A stretch of 64,000 nt of DNA from Streptomyces sp. NBC_00285. Its GTDB lineage: Bacteria > Actinomycetota > Actinomycetes > Streptomycetales > Streptomycetaceae. Below are positions 61,996-64,000 of the stretch, one piece after another. Numbering within the stretch: position 1 is the first letter of the stretch; every line of letters starts with the position of its first letter. The position numbers were made by a program, and so were the translations under genes. Location: assembly GCF_036174265.1 (NCBI RefSeq), contig NZ_CP108055.1, positions 9,672,001 through 9,736,000 of the forward strand. Direction: 5' to 3'. The notes beneath the pieces are model-generated. The model was not told the DNA's origin and did no database searches. It saw only the letters and a list, made by a program, of their open reading frames with translations.

Positions 61996-62913
61996 ATGCC
62001 AGAGTTCGTGCCGGAACTTTCTCGCGGCTACTGGGCACGCTCCGCGACAGCCGACGACATCAACTCTGTCCATCACCTCGTCTCGGCGTGCGAGCGCGAG
62101 TTGTACGGCCGGGTGCAGACCGACTCCGGGGGCGTCGCCGCCGTTTTCGCCCGACCGGGGTTGGTCCCGGAGTTGGACACCCTGTTGATCCACGACCAGG
62201 CGGGGCACCTGGCCGCTCGTGCTTGGGTGAACCGGCGCTGCGAGGTGGACGTCCATCCCCGCCACCGCGGGCGGAGTCTGGGCGCCGTGCTGTTGGCCTG
62301 GGCCGAAAGCCGGGCCCGTCGGGCAGGGAGCGAACAGATCGTCCAGACCGTGCCTGCCGACGACGCGGGCGCCGTCGCCCTGCTGCGCTCCCGCGGCTAC
62401 GAGCCGATGGTGAGCGAATGGCTGCTGGAGTTCACCATGCCCGATGAGCCGACGATGCCCGAGCCGCCCGCGGGCATCACGGTCCGGCCCTTCCGCTCCG
62501 GCGACGAGCACGACGCGTACCAGCTCATCGAGGATGCCTTCGACGAATGGCAGCAGCGCCGCAAGTCCTACGAGGAGTGGGCTCAGCACACCGTCGACCG
62601 TCCTACCTTCGCCCCTGCGATGTCCGCCCTGGCGTTCGCCGACGGTCAACTGGTCGGTGCGGTCCTCGCGTTGGACCTGCCCGAGACCGGGGAGGGGTAC
62701 ATCGAGCAGGTCGCCGTACGCAGTGACCACCGCAACAAGGGCATCGCCCGCCTGCTGCTGCGACACACGTTCCATGCCTTCCACCGGCAGGGCCGGCCCA
62801 CGTGCACCCTCGGCACGCACTCCGACACCGGGGCACTCGCGCTGTATCTGAGCGTGGGCATGACCGTGCGTCGCAGCTCCACGGTCTTCCGGAAGACCTT
62901 GCGGACGGTCTAG
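61996..62913 (+). CDS. Tandem GNAT acetyltransferase (MshD-like arrangement)
   Basis: 305 aa from ATG 61996, GGGAG 9 nt upstream; ATGs at 61963 and 61975 are alternatives. Two GNAT domains lie head to tail: residues about 8-145 (VDVHPRHRGRSLGAVLLAWA) and 150-305 (EQVAVRSDHRNKGIARLLLR, the Q/RxxGxG/A acetyl-CoA loop, then LGTHSDTGALALYLSVGMTV). This resembles mycothiol synthase and related two-domain enzymes, but the first domain is weaker and the gene lacks the usual mshD context. Acceptor unknown. Confidence 0.85.
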   Translation: MPEFVPELSRGYWARSATADDINSVHHLVSACERELYGRVQTDSGGVAAVFARPGLVPELDTLLIHDQAGHLAARAWVNRRCEVDVHPRHRGRSLGAVLLAWAESRARRAGSEQIVQTVPADDAGAVALLRSRGYEPMVSEWLLEFTMPDEPTMPEPPAGITVRPFRSGDEHDAYQLIEDAFDEWQQRRKSYEEWAQHTVDRPTFAPAMSALAFADGQLVGAVLALDLPETGEGYIEQVAVRSDHRNKGIARLLLRHTFHAFHRQGRPTCTLGTHSDTGALALYLSVGMTVRRSSTVFRKTLRTV

Positions 62914-63009
62914 ATGATCAATCCCAAGGGTTTGGTGGTCATCGGCGGTCAGTGCACGCATGGCCGGTGTGGCCGGTGTGCCAGGTCGCGGCTGTGAGCG
63001 AAAGCGGTG

Positions 63010-63045
63010 GCAGGGCCTGCAGGGTGCATGACCGGCAGGCCCTGC
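63010..63045. terminator. Convergent-gene hairpin
   Basis: GCAGGGCCTGC/GCAGGCCCTGC, perfect 11-bp arms with a 14-nt loop, between the ends of the GNAT and lipoprotein genes. Confidence 0.65.
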
Positions 63046-63105
63046 ATGGTGCGCATCAGGTGCAACCTCAGGCCTCGGAAGGACCGCGAGTGGCTGGCGC
63101 AGTAG

Positions 63106-63606
63106 CTACGGGCCGGAGCTGGGCACAGCACTCGGATTGGTCGTGTCGAAGCAGGCCCAGTCGGTGTCGGGGTCGACGTAGAAGGCGCCGGAATACCTCC
63201 CGCCTGTTACAGCGCGGTCGAAGGACTCGCTCCGTACCCACCGGGCGCCCTTGGGCATGAACTGCGTAAGTACGTCCGGTAGTTGGTTCGGCGTTGCGGG
63301 CAGGAAACCATGCTGCGGTGTCCCTGCGATGATGGCGGCGCCACCCGCTCTCAGCTGGGCGAGGCCCACCACGCGAACATCGGTGGGCCCTGGAACGGAC
63401 CCCCTTGAATCGGTGCCCAGAACGACGCCGAGCCAATGGGCGTTGGAGAGCGGGCCCAGCGCGGCGAACCGCCGCTCCAGCGGTTCGGAGTCCGTACGGA
63501 CCTTGTTTCCATCGGTGCCCTGCGCCGTCGACGTACACGCCCCGAGTACCGTCGCCGCGCCCAGCGCGAGCACGCCCCGACGTCTCGGACCCGCGAAGCC
63601 GCCCAT
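63106..63606 (-). CDS. Hypothetical lipoprotein
   Basis: 166 aa from ATG 63606. RRRGVLALGAATVLGAC is a twin-arginine-like lipoprotein signal with C24 as the lipidated residue. The mature part (SNAHWLGVVLGTDSRGS; TDVRVVGLAQLRAGGAAIIA; ARWVRSESFDRAVTGGRYSG; DWACFDTTNP) has no domain that I recognise. It is outside the cytoplasmic membrane. Confidence 0.65.
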   Translation of the reverse strand: MGGFAGPRRRGVLALGAATVLGACTSTAQGTDGNKVRTDSEPLERRFAALGPLSNAHWLGVVLGTDSRGSVPGPTDVRVVGLAQLRAGGAAIIAGTPQHGFLPATPNQLPDVLTQFMPKGARWVRSESFDRAVTGGRYSGAFYVDPDTDWACFDTTNPSAVPSSGP

Positions 63607-63916
63607 AAGACCCGTTCTCCCTACGGCCCCTCACCCGAGCTCCTGATGCTAGCGGTCTCCTCAACGCCGCTGTCCCGGGAATTGATCATCTACGAGTGGA
63701 CAAGCGGATGAAGCTGAAGCAGCGTCGAACCACGTTGCGCCGCTTGTAGAGCGGTTGGGCGAAGGACGGCGGGCGGGCCGAGACTCAGGAGTGTCCGCAG
63801 GAACATCGCCGCGCCCAGGGCCGCGCCCGACCGCAGTCGACGTGTCGTCCCGGGACCACCAGCCATGGGCTGACACCCGGCGAAGTCGGATGCACCACGC
63901 AAGTTAGGCTGCTCGT
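63607..63916. other. Intergenic region before the right-edge gene
   Basis: 310 bp. A minus-strand ORF (63690-63902, RTLLSLGPPAVLRPTALQ) looks non-coding. TAGGCT at 63905-63910, seven bases before the next ATG, could be the -10 box of a leaderless transcript. Confidence 0.4.
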
Positions 63917-64000
63917 ATGACTGAGGAGCGGGGCCCGTTGAAGCCGTCCGGTGTATGGGCTACAGCTGTGGGTGTTGCGCGGGTGAGGGCCCTGGAGACG
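63917..64000 (+). CDS. SAM-dependent methyltransferase (N-terminal part)
   Basis: 28 codons from ATG 63917 to the right edge: TEERGPLKPSGVWATAVGVA, RVRALET. This matches the start of the actinobacterial class I methyltransferase family (TIGR00027, leucine carboxyl methyltransferase-like). The rest is outside the window. Apparently leaderless. Confidence 0.6.
   Translation, partial: MTEERGPLKPSGVWATAVGVARVRALET

Overview
The window is high-GC DNA with strong G/C third-position bias, overlapping ATGA/GTGA start-stop junctions, Tat-like and lipoprotein signals, an F420-type (LLM) oxidoreductase, ANTAR and SpoIIE-phosphatase regulators and a rifamycin-associated element. Together these point to a Streptomyces or close relative, in an accessory or chromosome-arm region rather than the conserved core. 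I saw no rRNA, no convincing tRNA, no CRISPR array and no insertion sequence.

Layout. (1) 0-6.7 kb: a complete nickel-pincer cofactor operon (larA, larB, larC, larE). It follows a fumarylacetoacetate-hydrolase-family gene and a collapsed amidohydrolase remnant, and is flanked by two FadR/FCD-type regulators. (2) 6.8-10.3 kb: a three-gene overlapping operon (alpha/beta hydrolase, LLM oxidoreductase, methyltransferase) divergent from a LysR regulator. (3) 10.5-13.5 kb: rifampicin phosphotransferase (rph) with an upstream rifamycin-associated element that also contains a promoter facing the other way. (4) 13.9-18.4 kb: small hypothetical proteins, an acyl-CoA dehydrogenase/TetR pair sharing an operator, a GvpU-like orphan and a cold-shock protein. 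(5) 18.5-33.2 kb: a regulatory and stress block. It holds a GAF-SpoIIE phosphatase, a decayed GH93-like gene beside a LacI regulator, RNase J, an ANTAR-GAF-PAS-SpoIIE phosphatase, a giant multi-HAMP hybrid kinase, a STAS anti-anti-sigma factor and an RsbW-like ATPase. (6) 33.5-36.2 kb: aminoglycoside-phosphotransferase-fold protein, DUF4177, a small membrane protein, DUF1360. (7) 36.5-41.8 kb: GCS2/YbdK ligase, AsnO-like amidotransferase and S9 peptidase, resembling an N-acetylglutaminylglutamine amide (NAGGN) osmolyte locus without its synthetase. (8) 42.3-55.1 kb: an L-arabinose/arabinan locus (LacI, ABC importer, GH42, secreted GH93-like, araB, araA) whose araD is reduced to a 149-bp scar. 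(9) 55.1-64 kb: a cupin in a lower-GC patch, two tandem secreted beta-propellers, a YdeP-like molybdopterin oxidoreductase, an SRPBCC protein, a tandem GNAT, a lipoprotein and the start of a methyltransferase.

How it fits together. The lar operon can build the (SCS)Ni(II) pincer cofactor for its LarA-type racemase/epimerase. Its FAH partner and the lost amidohydrolase point to a sugar-acid (aldonate/diketo-acid) substrate rather than lactate. The arabinose locus would cut arabinan-type chains outside the cell, import short sugars, and isomerise and phosphorylate arabinose, but it cannot make xylulose-5-phosphate unless araD lies elsewhere. The two LacI genes are close paralogues with the same TTGACG-N17-TAGACA promoter. 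Each neighbours a GH93-like gene, one intact and one broken, which suggests an old duplication of a LacI-GH93 module. The phosphatase, kinase, STAS and anti-sigma genes, with the osmolyte genes, give the middle of the window an environmental-stress character.
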